The notes below the pieces were generated by a model, which saw only the letters and a program-made list of their open reading frames with translations, was not told the origin of the DNA and ran no database searches. DNA of 64,000 bases, taken from contig JAWWOO010000004.1 of assembly GCA_033851545.1 (NCBI GenBank), positions 1 through 64,000 on the forward strand. Reading direction: 5' to 3'. Source of the stretch: JAWWOL01 sp033851545 (GTDB lineage Bacteria; Actinomycetota; Actinomycetes; JAWWOL01). The translations under genes were made by a program, and so were the position numbers. Below, in pieces: positions 18,292 through 27,868 of this stretch; the stretch's first letter is position 1; each line of letters opens with the position of its first letter.

Positions 18292-18723
18292 ATGGCCGTT
18301 GAGGCCGAGTTGCTGACGCGCGACGGCAGGCATCGCGGACCTGCCGCCCGTACGGCGATCGTCGTCCTCCTGCTCGCCTTGGCAGCCGGTTTCGGCCTCG
18401 TACAGCGAGGCGGCTCGAGCTCGGGCACGACGCTCGTGGTGACCAGGACAGACTCCCCGTCACCCCTCGCTCAGACGCTGACCCTCAGCAGCAGGACGGC
18501 GCAAGCGCTGGCACGCGACCTCGCCGCCCTGCAGCCGGGACGCATCAGCTGTGGCTCGCCCGGACCCGCCGACGTGGTCATCCGCTTCCGCGAGGCGTCG
18601 TACGACGTCAACGGAGAGTGCGCCCGCGTCGTAGAGCTGCCGGAGAAACCCGGTCGAACGGTGTGGCTGGAGTCGGCCGCCCTGCATGACGACCTCGCGG
18701 CTCTGATCGGACCGGAACGCTAG
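18292..18723 (+). CDS. Small membrane-anchored hypothetical protein
   Basis: A 143-residue protein with a basic N-terminus, one transmembrane helix (IVVLLLALAAGFGLV, about 25-39) and an external domain with two cysteines (ISCGSPGP and NGECARVV) that could form a disulfide. Its external part has the same flavour as the end of the lipoprotein at 38209 (a value-per-residue domain with two Cys and a LARDLAALQPG / LAQDLNALKPL helix), so the two may be distant relatives. No function is known. It follows the sigma-partner gene by 42 bases. Its TAG stop overlaps the TAG stop of the convergent DsbA-like gene. Confidence 0.65.
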   Translation: MAVEAELLTRDGRHRGPAARTAIVVLLLALAAGFGLVQRGGSSSGTTLVVTRTDSPSPLAQTLTLSSRTAQALARDLAALQPGRISCGSPGPADVVIRFREASYDVNGECARVVELPEKPGRTVWLESAALHDDLAALIGPER

Positions 18724-19424
18724 ACGGCACAGGTGTCGCCCTCGCAGGTATCGCCTCCGTCGGAGGCCACGAACTGCAGGGCCGGCCGCTCGGACCACGC
18801 CTGCTCCAGCGTCTGCAGCACGACCTCGGCCGGCTGCGCGCCGCTGATGCCGTAGCGCCCGTCGACGACGAAGAACGGCACGCCGTTGATCCCATAGGCA
18901 GCTGCCTGCGCCACGTCGGCCCGTACGGCGTCGGCGTACCGGTCGGAGGCGAGCACGTCGTCAACCTCGTCAACAGGCAACCCGACCTCGACGGCCAGAC
19001 CCCGCAGCGCGTCGTGGTCGGAGACCGGGGACCCCTCGGTGAAGGTGGAGTGGTCGAGTCGTTCCTTGAGCTGGTCCTGCAGCCCGTGGGCGAGAGCGAG
19101 GTGCAGCAGCCGGTGCGCGTCGAAGGTGTTGCCGGCCCGGTTGAGGTCGAACCGGAAGTCCAGCCCCTCGGACGCCGCCTGCGCCGCCACGTTGTCGAGC
19201 ATGGCCTGCGCCTCCGGCAGCGACCGGCCGTACTTCGCGGCCAGCCCCCTGACGTGCTGGCCCGGCTCGTCCGGACTGGGCCCGGCGGTCGGGTCCAGCT
19301 GGAAGCTGCGCCACACGAGGTCTATCTCGTCGCGGTGATCGAAGGACTCCAAGGCCCTCTCGAACCGGCGCTTGCCGATGTAGCACCACGGACAGACGAC
19401 GTCGGACCAGATCTCTACCTTCAT
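18720..19424 (-). CDS. DsbA-family (FrnE-like) oxidoreductase
   Basis: Thioredoxin-fold protein of 234 residues with the active-site CPWC near the N-terminus (WSDVVCPWCYIGKRRFE), a helical insertion, and the cis-proline segment NGVPFFVVDG. This matches the cytosolic FrnE/2-hydroxychromene-isomerase-like branch, which lacks a signal peptide. A C-terminal DTCEGDTC pair of cysteines is unusual and could form a second redox pair. ATG 19424 gives the family's usual short lead to IWSDVV; ATG 19430 two codons upstream is possible. It lies 46 bases after hspR on the same strand but looks metabolically separate. Confidence 0.9.
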   Translation of the reverse strand: MKVEIWSDVVCPWCYIGKRRFERALESFDHRDEIDLVWRSFQLDPTAGPSPDEPGQHVRGLAAKYGRSLPEAQAMLDNVAAQAASEGLDFRFDLNRAGNTFDAHRLLHLALAHGLQDQLKERLDHSTFTEGSPVSDHDALRGLAVEVGLPVDEVDDVLASDRYADAVRADVAQAAAYGINGVPFFVVDGRYGISGAQPAEVVLQTLEQAWSERPALQFVASDGGDTCEGDTCAV

Positions 19425-19470
19425 GCTCATACCGCTTGGCAACCGAAGCAGCTCGGACGGGATTCCGGGT

Positions 19471-19893
19471 TCAGCGGTGATCGTGGACGGCGTGCCAGAC
19501 GACGAGGTCGCCGTTCTTGGGCAGGGGTACGAGGTCGCGGCGGTAGGACGCGTGCACCTCGGCCTCGCGCCTGGAAACGTCGCCGCGGGCCAGCTCGACC
19601 TCGACCGCCAGCTCGCGTACACGGGCTGCCAGCGCGGCGACCTGGTTCTCGAGCTCGAGGATGCGCTTGACCCCGGCCAGGTTGACGCCCTCCTCCTGCG
19701 AGAGCCGCTGCACCTCGCGGAGCTGGGCGACGTCACGGGAGGAGTAGCGCCGACCGCGACCCGGCGAGCGGTCCGGCGAGACCAGCCCGAGGCGGTCGTA
19801 CTGCCGCAAGGTCTGCGGGTGCATCCCGGCGAGCTGGGCGGCTACGGAGATCACGAACACCGGAGCGTCATCGTCCAGCGGGCCCCAGGTCAT
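19471..19893 (-). CDS. hspR: HspR heat-shock repressor (MerR family)
   Basis: Repressor of 140 residues that binds HAIR sites and uses DnaK as co-repressor. The N-terminal MerR winged helix is clear: FVISVAAQLAGMHPQTLRQYD, then RLGLVSPDRSPGRGRRYSSRDV. A coiled coil follows (about 60-110) and a short tail. Its ATG overlaps the dnaJ stop (ATGA), making it the last gene of dnaK-grpE-dnaJ-hspR, the classical actinobacterial arrangement giving feedback control. HAIR sites are visible upstream of dnaK (two) and clpB (one). Confidence 0.97.
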   Translation of the reverse strand: MTWGPLDDDAPVFVISVAAQLAGMHPQTLRQYDRLGLVSPDRSPGRGRRYSSRDVAQLREVQRLSQEEGVNLAGVKRILELENQVAALAARVRELAVEVELARGDVSRREAEVHASYRRDLVPLPKNGDLVVWHAVHDHR

Positions 19894-21038
19894 GGCCGGC
19901 CCTCCGCGGTCAGGTGACCTCGCGGGTCGTCGTCGGCGGTCGCCGCGGCGTAGGCCTCCAGCGCCGCCTTGGCATCGTCGGACAGCTGCGGCGGGACCGC
20001 GACCTCCATCGTCACGAGGAGGTCACCGCGCGTTCCGTCCTTGCGGGGGACGCCACGGCCCTTGACCCGGAAGGTGCGACCGGTGGTGGTGCCCGGCGGG
20101 ATCTTCAACGACACCGAAGGCCCGTTCAGGGTGGGCACCGACACCGTCGCGCCGAGGGCAGCCTCGGGGAAGGTCACCGGCACGGACAGGGTGAGGTGGT
20201 CGTCGCGCCGGCCGAAAAGCGGATGCGGCCGTACGTGGACCAGCACGGTGAGGTCGCCGCTCGGCCCGCCACGGTCGCCTGCCGCACCCTTGCCCTTGAG
20301 CCGGATCCGTTGCCCATCAGCAACTCCGGCCGGGATCCGGACGTTGATGATCCGCTCGGTCGTCACTTGGCCCTCGCCGCCACAGGTCGGGCAGGGGTCG
20401 TCGATCAGCCGGCCGGTGCCGCGGCACTCGCGGCACGGGTCAGCGAGGCTGAACCCGCCGACGTTCTTGCTGGTGATGCCGGTGCCGGAACAGACCGGGC
20501 AGACGCGCGGCACGGTGCCAGGCTTGGCGCCGCTGCCGTGACAGGTCGGGCAGCTGCCGGGCGTCGTCATCCGCAGCGGAACCGTCGCACCCTCAACGGC
20601 TTCGGCGAAGTCGAGCGTCACCTCGGAGGTGATGTCAGCGCCGCGTCGGGGCTGGCTGGTCCGCCGGCCCGCACCACCGAAGAGTCCGCCGAACAGGTCA
20701 CCGAGGCCGCCGCCGGCGCCGGCGCCGCCCAGCAGGTCGCCGAAGTCGAACGTCGAGCTGGAGCCGCCGTCCCCGGACGGCGTCGACCGCAGGCGGCCGG
20801 AGCCGAAGAGCCTGCGCGCCTCGTCGTACTCCTTGCGCTTGGCGTCGTCGGAGAGCACCGAGTAGGCCTCGGAGACCTCCTTGAACTTCTCCTCGGCCGT
20901 CGCGTCGCCCTTGTTGCGGTCGGGGTGGTGCTGCTGCGCGAGCTTGCGGTAGGCCTTCTTCACGTCGGCCGATGTCGCATTCTTGCTGACGCCGAGAGCG
21001 GCGTAGTAGTCCTTCTCGATGTAGTCACGCGTGCTCAC
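19890..21038 (-). CDS. dnaJ: DnaJ co-chaperone (Hsp40)
   Basis: Type I Hsp40 of 382 residues that delivers substrates to DnaK and stimulates its ATPase. It has a J domain with HPD in QQHHPDRNKG, a Gly-rich linker (about 85-130), a zinc-binding domain with four repeats (CPTCHGSG, CPVCSGTG, CRECRGTG, CPTCGGEG) and two C-terminal beta domains. I start at GTG 21038 (MSTRDYIEKDYY), as in Streptomyces DnaJ, because AGGAGG lies five bases upstream; the GTG at 21044 would overlap that ribosome site. It is the third gene of the heat-shock operon, separated from grpE by 74 bases. Confidence 0.97.
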   Translation of the reverse strand: MSTRDYIEKDYYAALGVSKNATSADVKKAYRKLAQQHHPDRNKGDATAEEKFKEVSEAYSVLSDDAKRKEYDEARRLFGSGRLRSTPSGDGGSSSTFDFGDLLGGAGAGGGLGDLFGGLFGGAGRRTSQPRRGADITSEVTLDFAEAVEGATVPLRMTTPGSCPTCHGSGAKPGTVPRVCPVCSGTGITSKNVGGFSLADPCRECRGTGRLIDDPCPTCGGEGQVTTERIINVRIPAGVADGQRIRLKGKGAAGDRGGPSGDLTVLVHVRPHPLFGRRDDHLTLSVPVTFPEAALGATVSVPTLNGPSVSLKIPPGTTTGRTFRVKGRGVPRKDGTRGDLLVTMEVAVPPQLSDDAKAALEAYAAATADDDPRGHLTAEGRP

Positions 21039-21112
21039 GGGCACCTCCTCCGGCGCTCTCGGCGATCAAAACGGCGCTTGCACATTCCTTGCGCCGTAAG
21101 GGAACAGGCGCG

Positions 21113-21774
21113 TCACGCTGTGGTGCCCTCGTCGGGGTCGTCCGGGTCGTTGTCCGCCACCTCGACGACGGCATCCTCGGGATCGACGACGCCCACCCTG
21201 GCCGGGCGTAGAACCCGCTCACCCAGCTTGTAGCCGGGCTGGTAGACCTGGGCCGCTGTCGGCGCGGACACCTCGGCGGAGAAGCCGTGGGTCAGCGCCT
21301 CGTGGTGCTGCGGGTCGAACGGGTCGCCGGGGGCGCCGAACTGGCTCAGCCCCAGCTTGGCCGTGATCGCCTCCAGTGCCTCGGCCACGGACTTGAAGCC
21401 GCCTTCGAGCTCGCCGTGCTCACGGGCCCGGCCGATGTCGTCGAGGACCGGCAGCAGGTTGCTGAGGACCCCGGCCAGCGCGAGCTCCTGCGTGGCGATC
21501 CGGTCGCGGTCGACCCGGCGCCGGTAGTTGGCGTACTCCGCCTGCAGGCGCTGGAGATCCGCCGTCCGCTCGGCCAGCTCGGCGGCAACCCCGTCGGTCA
21601 GGTCGCTGGCCACGGAGCCGTCCTCGGCGACCGGTGGGACGGTCCCCGCGGGGACCGTCCCCTCAGCCGGGACGTCGGTCAGGTCTGCAGGGGGCTTGCG
21701 CAGCTCACCGGTCACCGGGTCGATGCGTCGCTTGTCCCGCACGACCGGCTCGCCAAGATCCCCGTACGGACCAC

Positions 21775-21778
<4 letters not shown>
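21113..21778 (-). CDS. grpE: GrpE nucleotide-exchange factor
   Basis: Nucleotide exchange factor for DnaK, 221 residues. The acidic, poorly ordered N-terminus (about 1-65) leads to the long dimerising coiled coil (LAERTADLQRLQAEYANYRRR) and the four-helix/beta-wing domain with GVEP-like segments replaced by HGFSAEVSAPTAAQVYQPGYKLGERVLRPARV. Its ATG overlaps the dnaK stop by four bases. Codons about 40-48 encode a repeated GTVP and contain a perfect 26-base palindrome (separate entry). Confidence 0.96.
21636..21661. repeat. Perfect 26-base palindrome inside grpE
   Basis: Half-site GGGACGGTCCCCG followed directly by its reverse complement. It codes for part of GTVPAGTVPP in the variable N-terminal region of GrpE, about 120 bases into the gene. 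In mRNA it could fold into a very stable hairpin. Confidence 0.85.
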
Positions 21779-23610
<1,832 letters not shown>

Positions 23611-23657
23611 GAGAGCCTCCTGCTTACGGTGGTATGTGTTGTGGGTTATCCGGTGAG

Positions 23658-23678
23658 GTTGAGTGGTACGGACTCAAT
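23658..23678. promoter_or_regulatory. HAIR operator 1 upstream of dnaK
   Basis: GTTGAGT, seven bases, ACTCAAT: TTGAGT-N7-ACTCAA matches the HspR consensus core perfectly. It is 48 bases upstream of the dnaK ATG. Confidence 0.9.
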
Positions 23679-23711
23679 ACTGCGTCGGCGGTCCTGCGAC
23701 CGTCAACCGGA

Positions 23712-23732
23712 CTTGAGCGAGTCTGGCTCAAC
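23712..23732. promoter_or_regulatory. HAIR operator 2 upstream of dnaK
   Basis: CTTGAGC, seven bases, GCTCAAC: the same architecture as HAIR with the symmetric change T to C next to the spacer on the left and A to G on the right. It is 33 bases beyond the first site, so HspR could bind both cooperatively. Confidence 0.8.
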
Positions 23733-23786
23733 TTTCTGCTTCAACGTCCGTCAAGTCGTTCCATTCCCCGCCTTGGAGGCATCTGC

Positions 23787-24569
23787 ATGACCTCGATCTC
23801 GGACCTCGGTAGCGCTCCGCTCAACTCCGGGGGCTCGATCCCGCTGGTCGGTTTCGGCACCTGGCGGCTCTCCGGGGCCTCTGCCCGGGAGTCCACCGCC
23901 GCCGCCCTCGCGGCCGGCTACCGGCACATCGACACCGCCACCGGCTACGGCAACGAGGCGGAGGTGGGAGCAGCACTGCGGGACTCGGGCGTCGCCCGCA
24001 ACGAGGTGTTCGTCACGACCAAGCTGCCGCCGGACCACGGCGGGCGTGAGCGGCGGACCCTCGAGGAGAGCCTGTCGGCGCTCGGGGTCGACCAGGTCGA
24101 CCTCTGGCTGATCCACTGGCCGCCCGGAGGGGCCGGCGTGCCCATGTGGCGCGAACTGGTGCGCGCCCAGCAGGACGGCCTGGCCGCAGCGATCGGGGTC
24201 AGCAACTACTCGCTCGAGCAGATCGACGAGCTGACCGAGGCCACCGGCGTCACCCCGGCGGTCAACCAGATCAAGTGGGGGCCGTTCCTGCACGACGCAA
24301 AGACCCTCGCCGGGCACCAGGAGCGTGGCGTCGTCCTCGAGGGCTACAGCCCGTTCCGCTCCGGGCCTCTCGACGACCCCACGCTGGTCTCGATCGCCGC
24401 AGACCTCGGCCGTACGGTCCCGCAGGTGATCGTTCGCTGGCACGTGCAGCACGGCATCGTCGTGATCCCCAAGTCCGCCCGAGCCGACCGCATCGTCAGC
24501 AACGTCGACGTCGCCGGGTTCACCCTGTCGAACGCGCAGATGGCCCGGGTCGACGCCCTCGGCCGCTGA
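23787..24569 (+). CDS. Aldo/keto reductase
   Basis: NADPH-dependent oxidoreductase of 260 residues with the AKR barrel. The catalytic tetrad can be seen: Asp and Tyr in GYRHIDTATGYGNEAEV, Lys in VFVTTKLPPD, His in DLWLIHWPPGG. The C-terminal cofactor loop IPKSARADRI is also typical (AKR5-like 2,5-diketogluconate reductase group). Substrate unknown. ATG 23787 is chosen for GGAGG seven bases upstream; the longer frame crosses the HAIR sites. It is divergent from dnaK and followed by a repeat-rich spacer. Confidence 0.9.
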   Translation: MTSISDLGSAPLNSGGSIPLVGFGTWRLSGASARESTAAALAAGYRHIDTATGYGNEAEVGAALRDSGVARNEVFVTTKLPPDHGGRERRTLEESLSALGVDQVDLWLIHWPPGGAGVPMWRELVRAQQDGLAAAIGVSNYSLEQIDELTEATGVTPAVNQIKWGPFLHDAKTLAGHQERGVVLEGYSPFRSGPLDDPTLVSIAADLGRTVPQVIVRWHVQHGIVVIPKSARADRIVSNVDVAGFTLSNAQMARVDALGR

Positions 24570-24583
24570 CCCACGGCTTCGCC

Positions 24584-24645
24584 CCGGACCCTCGCCGCCG
24601 GACCCTCGCCCCGGACCCTCCCCCCCGGACCCTCGCCCCGGACCC
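24584..24645 (+). repeat. Five tandem 13-14 base units
   Basis: Units of the form CCGGACCCTCGCC start at 24584, 24598, 24611, 24625 and 24638 (spacing 14, 13, 14, 13). They lie directly after the aldo/keto reductase stop and run into the palindromic element that follows. Confidence 0.85.
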
Positions 24646-24708
24646 GCCGATCTTGGACATCCTGACCGTCCTGGGCCACCAGCACGGGCAGGAAGTCCAA
24701 GATCGGCG
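24645..24708. repeat. Palindromic element P1, copy 1 (left of DUF559 gene)
   Basis: A 64-base imperfect palindrome: outer arms of 20 bases (CGCCGATCTTGGACATCCTG and its complement, one mismatch), inner arms of 10 bases (8 paired) and a GCCA loop. Copy 2 lies at 25666-25729 in the same orientation. The two bracket the DUF559 gene. Confidence 0.85.
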
Positions 24709-24720
24709 AGCCGTGGAGGG

Positions 24721-25611
24721 TCAACCCAACCGCCGATACTCCCGGGTCACCTCGGCGATGATGACTTCCGGTCGGTGGTAGTAGTCGTCGCCGGAGTACC
24801 GCAAGTTCAGCCAACCCAGCGTCTGCAGCTCGTTGTGCCGTCGGTAGTCCCGGACCCGCACCCTGGCCTCCGCATGGATCTGCCCGTCGTACTCGACTCC
24901 CATAAGTCGGTGCCGATAGCCCATGTCGAGGCGGGCCGCCGTGCTCCCGTCGACCCGTACCACCCGGATCTGGGTCTCCGGCTTGGGCAGGCCGGCCTCG
25001 AGTACGAGCAGTAGCCGGAGCCGCGACTCCATCGGACTGGCGGCGCCGCGGTCGGCCAGGTCCAGAATGCCGGGGATCCGCCGTACGCCCCGCCAGCCCG
25101 GATGAGCGGCCGCGTACACCAGCAGCCGATCGGGGCTGACCGTCCCGTTGTGCCAGAAGGCATCGACCGCCACCACCGCCTCAACCCGATCGGGCCTGCG
25201 TGCGAGGTCGAACGCGGTCCGCATCGGCCCGGTCAGCTGCACACCCCTGCGAACGACGATGTCCTCGGCCGGGACGTCAGCCTGCAATGGACGCAGCACG
25301 TTCCGGGTCCCGACCGTCATTCCCCGCGGGAGGGTGACTTCGAGCAGATCGTCCTTGCGGGCAATGTCCACCCCGAGCAGCCAGGCCGCCGACCGTCCGG
25401 ACACCACAGCACCCTCGGGCAGGATGAGCCGGACCGCGGCGAGTCGCAGCCGTTCGGTGTCCGGGGCGTCGGCTGCCACGTACACGTCACGGAACATCCG
25501 CCGGAACCGAGACCCCCGCAGCACCCTGTACGAGACCCCGCGCAGAACCGCCTCCGTGACCAGGAACGGCTCACCGCTGAGCAAGTCGGTCGGCAGCGCG
25601 TAGCGGGTCAT
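24721..25611 (-). CDS. AbiEi-like / DUF559 endonuclease-fold protein
   Basis: A 296-residue protein of the large actinobacterial family annotated as DUF559 or type IV toxin-antitoxin AbiEi. The N-terminal half (about 1-130) has the AbiEi-like segment YRVLRGSRFRRMFRDVYVAADAP and the following SGRSAAWLLGVD. The C-terminal half has a Vsr/PD-(D/E)xK-like core: Glu in SPMESRLRLLLV, Asp in AARLDMGYRHR, Glu-x-Asp in GVEYDGQIH. No partner toxin gene is adjacent. The gene is flanked on both sides by copies of one palindromic element (24645-24708 and 25666-25729). A second family member with its own flanking elements is at 34924-35847. Biological role unknown. Confidence 0.8.
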   Translation of the reverse strand: MTRYALPTDLLSGEPFLVTEAVLRGVSYRVLRGSRFRRMFRDVYVAADAPDTERLRLAAVRLILPEGAVVSGRSAAWLLGVDIARKDDLLEVTLPRGMTVGTRNVLRPLQADVPAEDIVVRRGVQLTGPMRTAFDLARRPDRVEAVVAVDAFWHNGTVSPDRLLVYAAAHPGWRGVRRIPGILDLADRGAASPMESRLRLLLVLEAGLPKPETQIRVVRVDGSTAARLDMGYRHRLMGVEYDGQIHAEARVRVRDYRRHNELQTLGWLNLRYSGDDYYHRPEVIIAEVTREYRRLG

Positions 25612-25665
25612 ACGGCACCCTGGCGCACCTCCGCGTGCCAGCGCAGAAGTTGTCCACAGTGCGCT

Positions 25666-25729
25666 CGCCGATCTTGGAGATCATGACCGTCCCAACCCTC
25701 CCGGACGGGCAGGATGTCCAAGATCGGCG
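25666..25729. repeat. Palindromic element P1, copy 2 (right of DUF559 gene)
   Basis: Arms of 27 bases (24 paired) around a 10-base loop. The left arm starts CGCCGATCTTGGAGATCATG and the right arm ends GTCCAAGATCGGCG. It shares its outer 13 bases and the GACCGTCC / GGGCAGGA inner segments with copy 1, in the same orientation, about 1 kb away. Confidence 0.85.
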
Positions 25730-25765
25730 AGGAAAGCGGGCGGGCGACGCCTCGGTCAGGCTCGG

Positions 25766-26626
25766 TCAGGCGTAGGCAGCGATGACGGCGGCAATGTCCG
25801 ACCCGCCCTGACCGCGTGCAGAGGCATCGTCGAACTGCTGGGCCACGCCGTTGATCAGGCTGCCGTCGACACCGGCCTCCGCCATGGCCTCGCGGATCAG
25901 GCCGAGGTCCTTGCGGACGTTGTCGAGCGCGAAGGCCGCGTCCTCATAGTTTCCCGAGATCATCTCGGCGGCCTTGGTCTGCGCGTACGGGCTGTTCAGC
26001 GGGCCGGCCCCGATCGCGTCAAGGAAGAGCTGCGGGTCGAGCCCCAGTGCCCGGGCCGTGGCGACGGACTGGGCCGCCGCCGCGGTGAGGGTCGCGAGCC
26101 AGGCGTTGCAGACCAGCTTGAGGGCGCTGGCCGGACCCGGCTGGTCCGCGACCTCGACGACCCTCGAGGCGATGGCTTCCAGCACGGGCTGCGCCGTGGC
26201 GCGCGCCGAGGACGGACCGGCCCAAAACACCTGCAGCATCCCCTCGGCCGCCGGTTGCTTGGTGCCGAGGACGGGAGCGTCGACGAAGACCACCCCGGCC
26301 GCCGCGGCCAGAGACGCCAGCCGCCTCGTGCCCTCGATGCCGACGGTGGTCGTCTGCAGCCACACCGCGTCACCGAGCAGCCCCGCCTTGACGGGCTGGT
26401 CCATCACCGAAGCGACCGCATCAGCGTCGAAGAGCATCGTGAGGACGACGTCGGCTCCGCGTACGGCGTCCTGAGGCGTGTCCGCGAGCCTTGCGCCTCG
26501 ATCTGCCAACGGTTCGGCCTTGGCCCGGTCGCGGTTCCACACGGTCAAGGCAAGGTCGTGGCGGAGGATCGAGCCGGCGATGGCGGCGCCCATGGTTCCC
26601 GTACCCAGCAGTGCCACTGATGTCAT
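25766..26626 (-). CDS. NAD(P)-dependent beta-hydroxyacid dehydrogenase
   Basis: A 286-residue protein of the 3-hydroxyisobutyrate/6-phosphogluconate dehydrogenase superfamily. The N-terminal Rossmann loop is LLGTGTMGAAIAGSIL; the substrate loop usually written DAPVSGG appears as FVDAPVLGTKQPA, so the Ser-Gly-Gly is replaced by Leu-Gly-Thr. The catalytic Lys is in SALKLVCNAWLA. A changed substrate loop hints at a non-standard substrate or imine reductase-like chemistry; this is an inference. It is divergent from ackA. Confidence 0.85.
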   Translation of the reverse strand: MTSVALLGTGTMGAAIAGSILRHDLALTVWNRDRAKAEPLADRGARLADTPQDAVRGADVVLTMLFDADAVASVMDQPVKAGLLGDAVWLQTTTVGIEGTRRLASLAAAAGVVFVDAPVLGTKQPAAEGMLQVFWAGPSSARATAQPVLEAIASRVVEVADQPGPASALKLVCNAWLATLTAAAAQSVATARALGLDPQLFLDAIGAGPLNSPYAQTKAAEMISGNYEDAAFALDNVRKDLGLIREAMAEAGVDGSLINGVAQQFDDASARGQGGSDIAAVIAAYA

Positions 26627-26677
26627 GCCGCCCGCTTACCCGCGGACCGGCTGATCATCCGGCGTAGGGTCGCATCC

Positions 26678-27868
26678 GTGGCCCCCTACTCCGTGCTCGT
26701 GCTCAACTGCGGCAGCTCCTCGGTGAAATGGGCCGTCGTCGATCCGGCCTCCGGTGAGACCTCGAGCTCCGGCCTGGCTGAGCGGCTCGGCGGATCGGAC
26801 GCCCGGATCCGGACCAAGCGGGGCGAGGGCGAGTGGCAGGACACGTCGAGTCCCGGCCTGACCCCGGAAGACGCTGTGGCCAAGGCGATCGAGCTGGTAC
26901 GGGACCAGCCGCTGGGCGGCGTCGGCCACCGGGTCGTGCAGGGCGGCGAGCGCTTCACCGAATCCGTGGTGATCGACGGCGAGGTCATCGACGGCATCCA
27001 GGCACTGGCCGACATGGCGCCGCTGCACAACCCGGTCAACCTCGCCGGCATCAAGGCGGCGATGAGGGCGCTGCCCGACCTGCGGCACGTCGCGGTGTTC
27101 GACACGTCGTTCCACCAGACGATGCCGCCGCGGGCCTACCGCTATGCGGTGCCGGCCCGGTGGTACGCCGAGCTGGGCTTCCGCCGCTACGGCGCCCACG
27201 GGACCAGCTTCCGCTACGTCAGCGCCAAGGCCGCCGAGCTGCTCCAGCGGCCGCTCCACGAGCTCTCGCTGGTCGTCGCCCATCTCGGCAACGGCTGCAG
27301 TGCCGTCGCCATTGACGGCGGCCGCTCCGTCGACACCACGATGGGACTCACCCCGCTCGAAGGCCTGGTGATGGGTACGCGATCCGGCGACGTCGACCCG
27401 AGCGTGTTCGGCTATCTGGCCGCGAAAACCGGCATGGGCATCGACGAGATCACCAAGGCGCTGAACAAGGCCAGCGGCCTGCTCGGGCTGTCCGGTCTCA
27501 GCAACGACCTCCGTACGGTCTCCGAGGCGGCCGCCGACGGGAACGAGGACGCCGCCCTTGCGCTGGAGGTGTTCTGCTATCGGCTGGCGAAGTCCGTCGC
27601 CGCCTTGGTGGTCTCGCTCGGCCGCCTCGACGCGCTGGTCTTCACCGGCGGCATCGGCGAGAACAGCAGCGTCGTACGGTCGAAAGTGCTGGCACTGCTG
27701 GGTTTTCTCGGGCTGGAGGAGAACATCATCGCCAACGGCGAGCACGGTCGCAACCATCGCGGACGCGTCAGTCTGATGGGCTCGCCGGTGGCACTGGTCG
27801 TCCCCACCAACGAGGAGCTGGTCATCGCCCAGGACACGGCGGCCCTCGTCGACGAAACCGCCACGTGA
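26678..27868 (+). CDS. ackA: Acetate kinase
   Basis: Converts acetate and ATP to acetyl phosphate (reversible), 396 residues. Family signatures: VLNCGSSSVKWAVVD at the N-terminus, GHRVVQGGERFTES, the phosphate loop HLGNGCSAVAIDGG, GLTPLEGLVMGTRSGDVDP and FTGGIGENS near the C-terminus. It starts with GTG 26678. It overlaps pta as GTGA, so acetyl-phosphate synthesis and use are translationally coupled for overflow acetate metabolism or acetate uptake. Confidence 0.97.
   Translation: MAPYSVLVLNCGSSSVKWAVVDPASGETSSSGLAERLGGSDARIRTKRGEGEWQDTSSPGLTPEDAVAKAIELVRDQPLGGVGHRVVQGGERFTESVVIDGEVIDGIQALADMAPLHNPVNLAGIKAAMRALPDLRHVAVFDTSFHQTMPPRAYRYAVPARWYAELGFRRYGAHGTSFRYVSAKAAELLQRPLHELSLVVAHLGNGCSAVAIDGGRSVDTTMGLTPLEGLVMGTRSGDVDPSVFGYLAAKTGMGIDEITKALNKASGLLGLSGLSNDLRTVSEAAADGNEDAALALEVFCYRLAKSVAALVVSLGRLDALVFTGGIGENSSVVRSKVLALLGFLGLEENIIANGEHGRNHRGRVSLMGSPVALVVPTNEELVIAQDTAALVDETAT

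Noticed and set aside
24721..25611. Two-gene toxin-antitoxin (AbiE) locus
   Set aside because: No AbiEii nucleotidyltransferase gene is adjacent to either AbiEi-like gene; both neighbours are metabolic.
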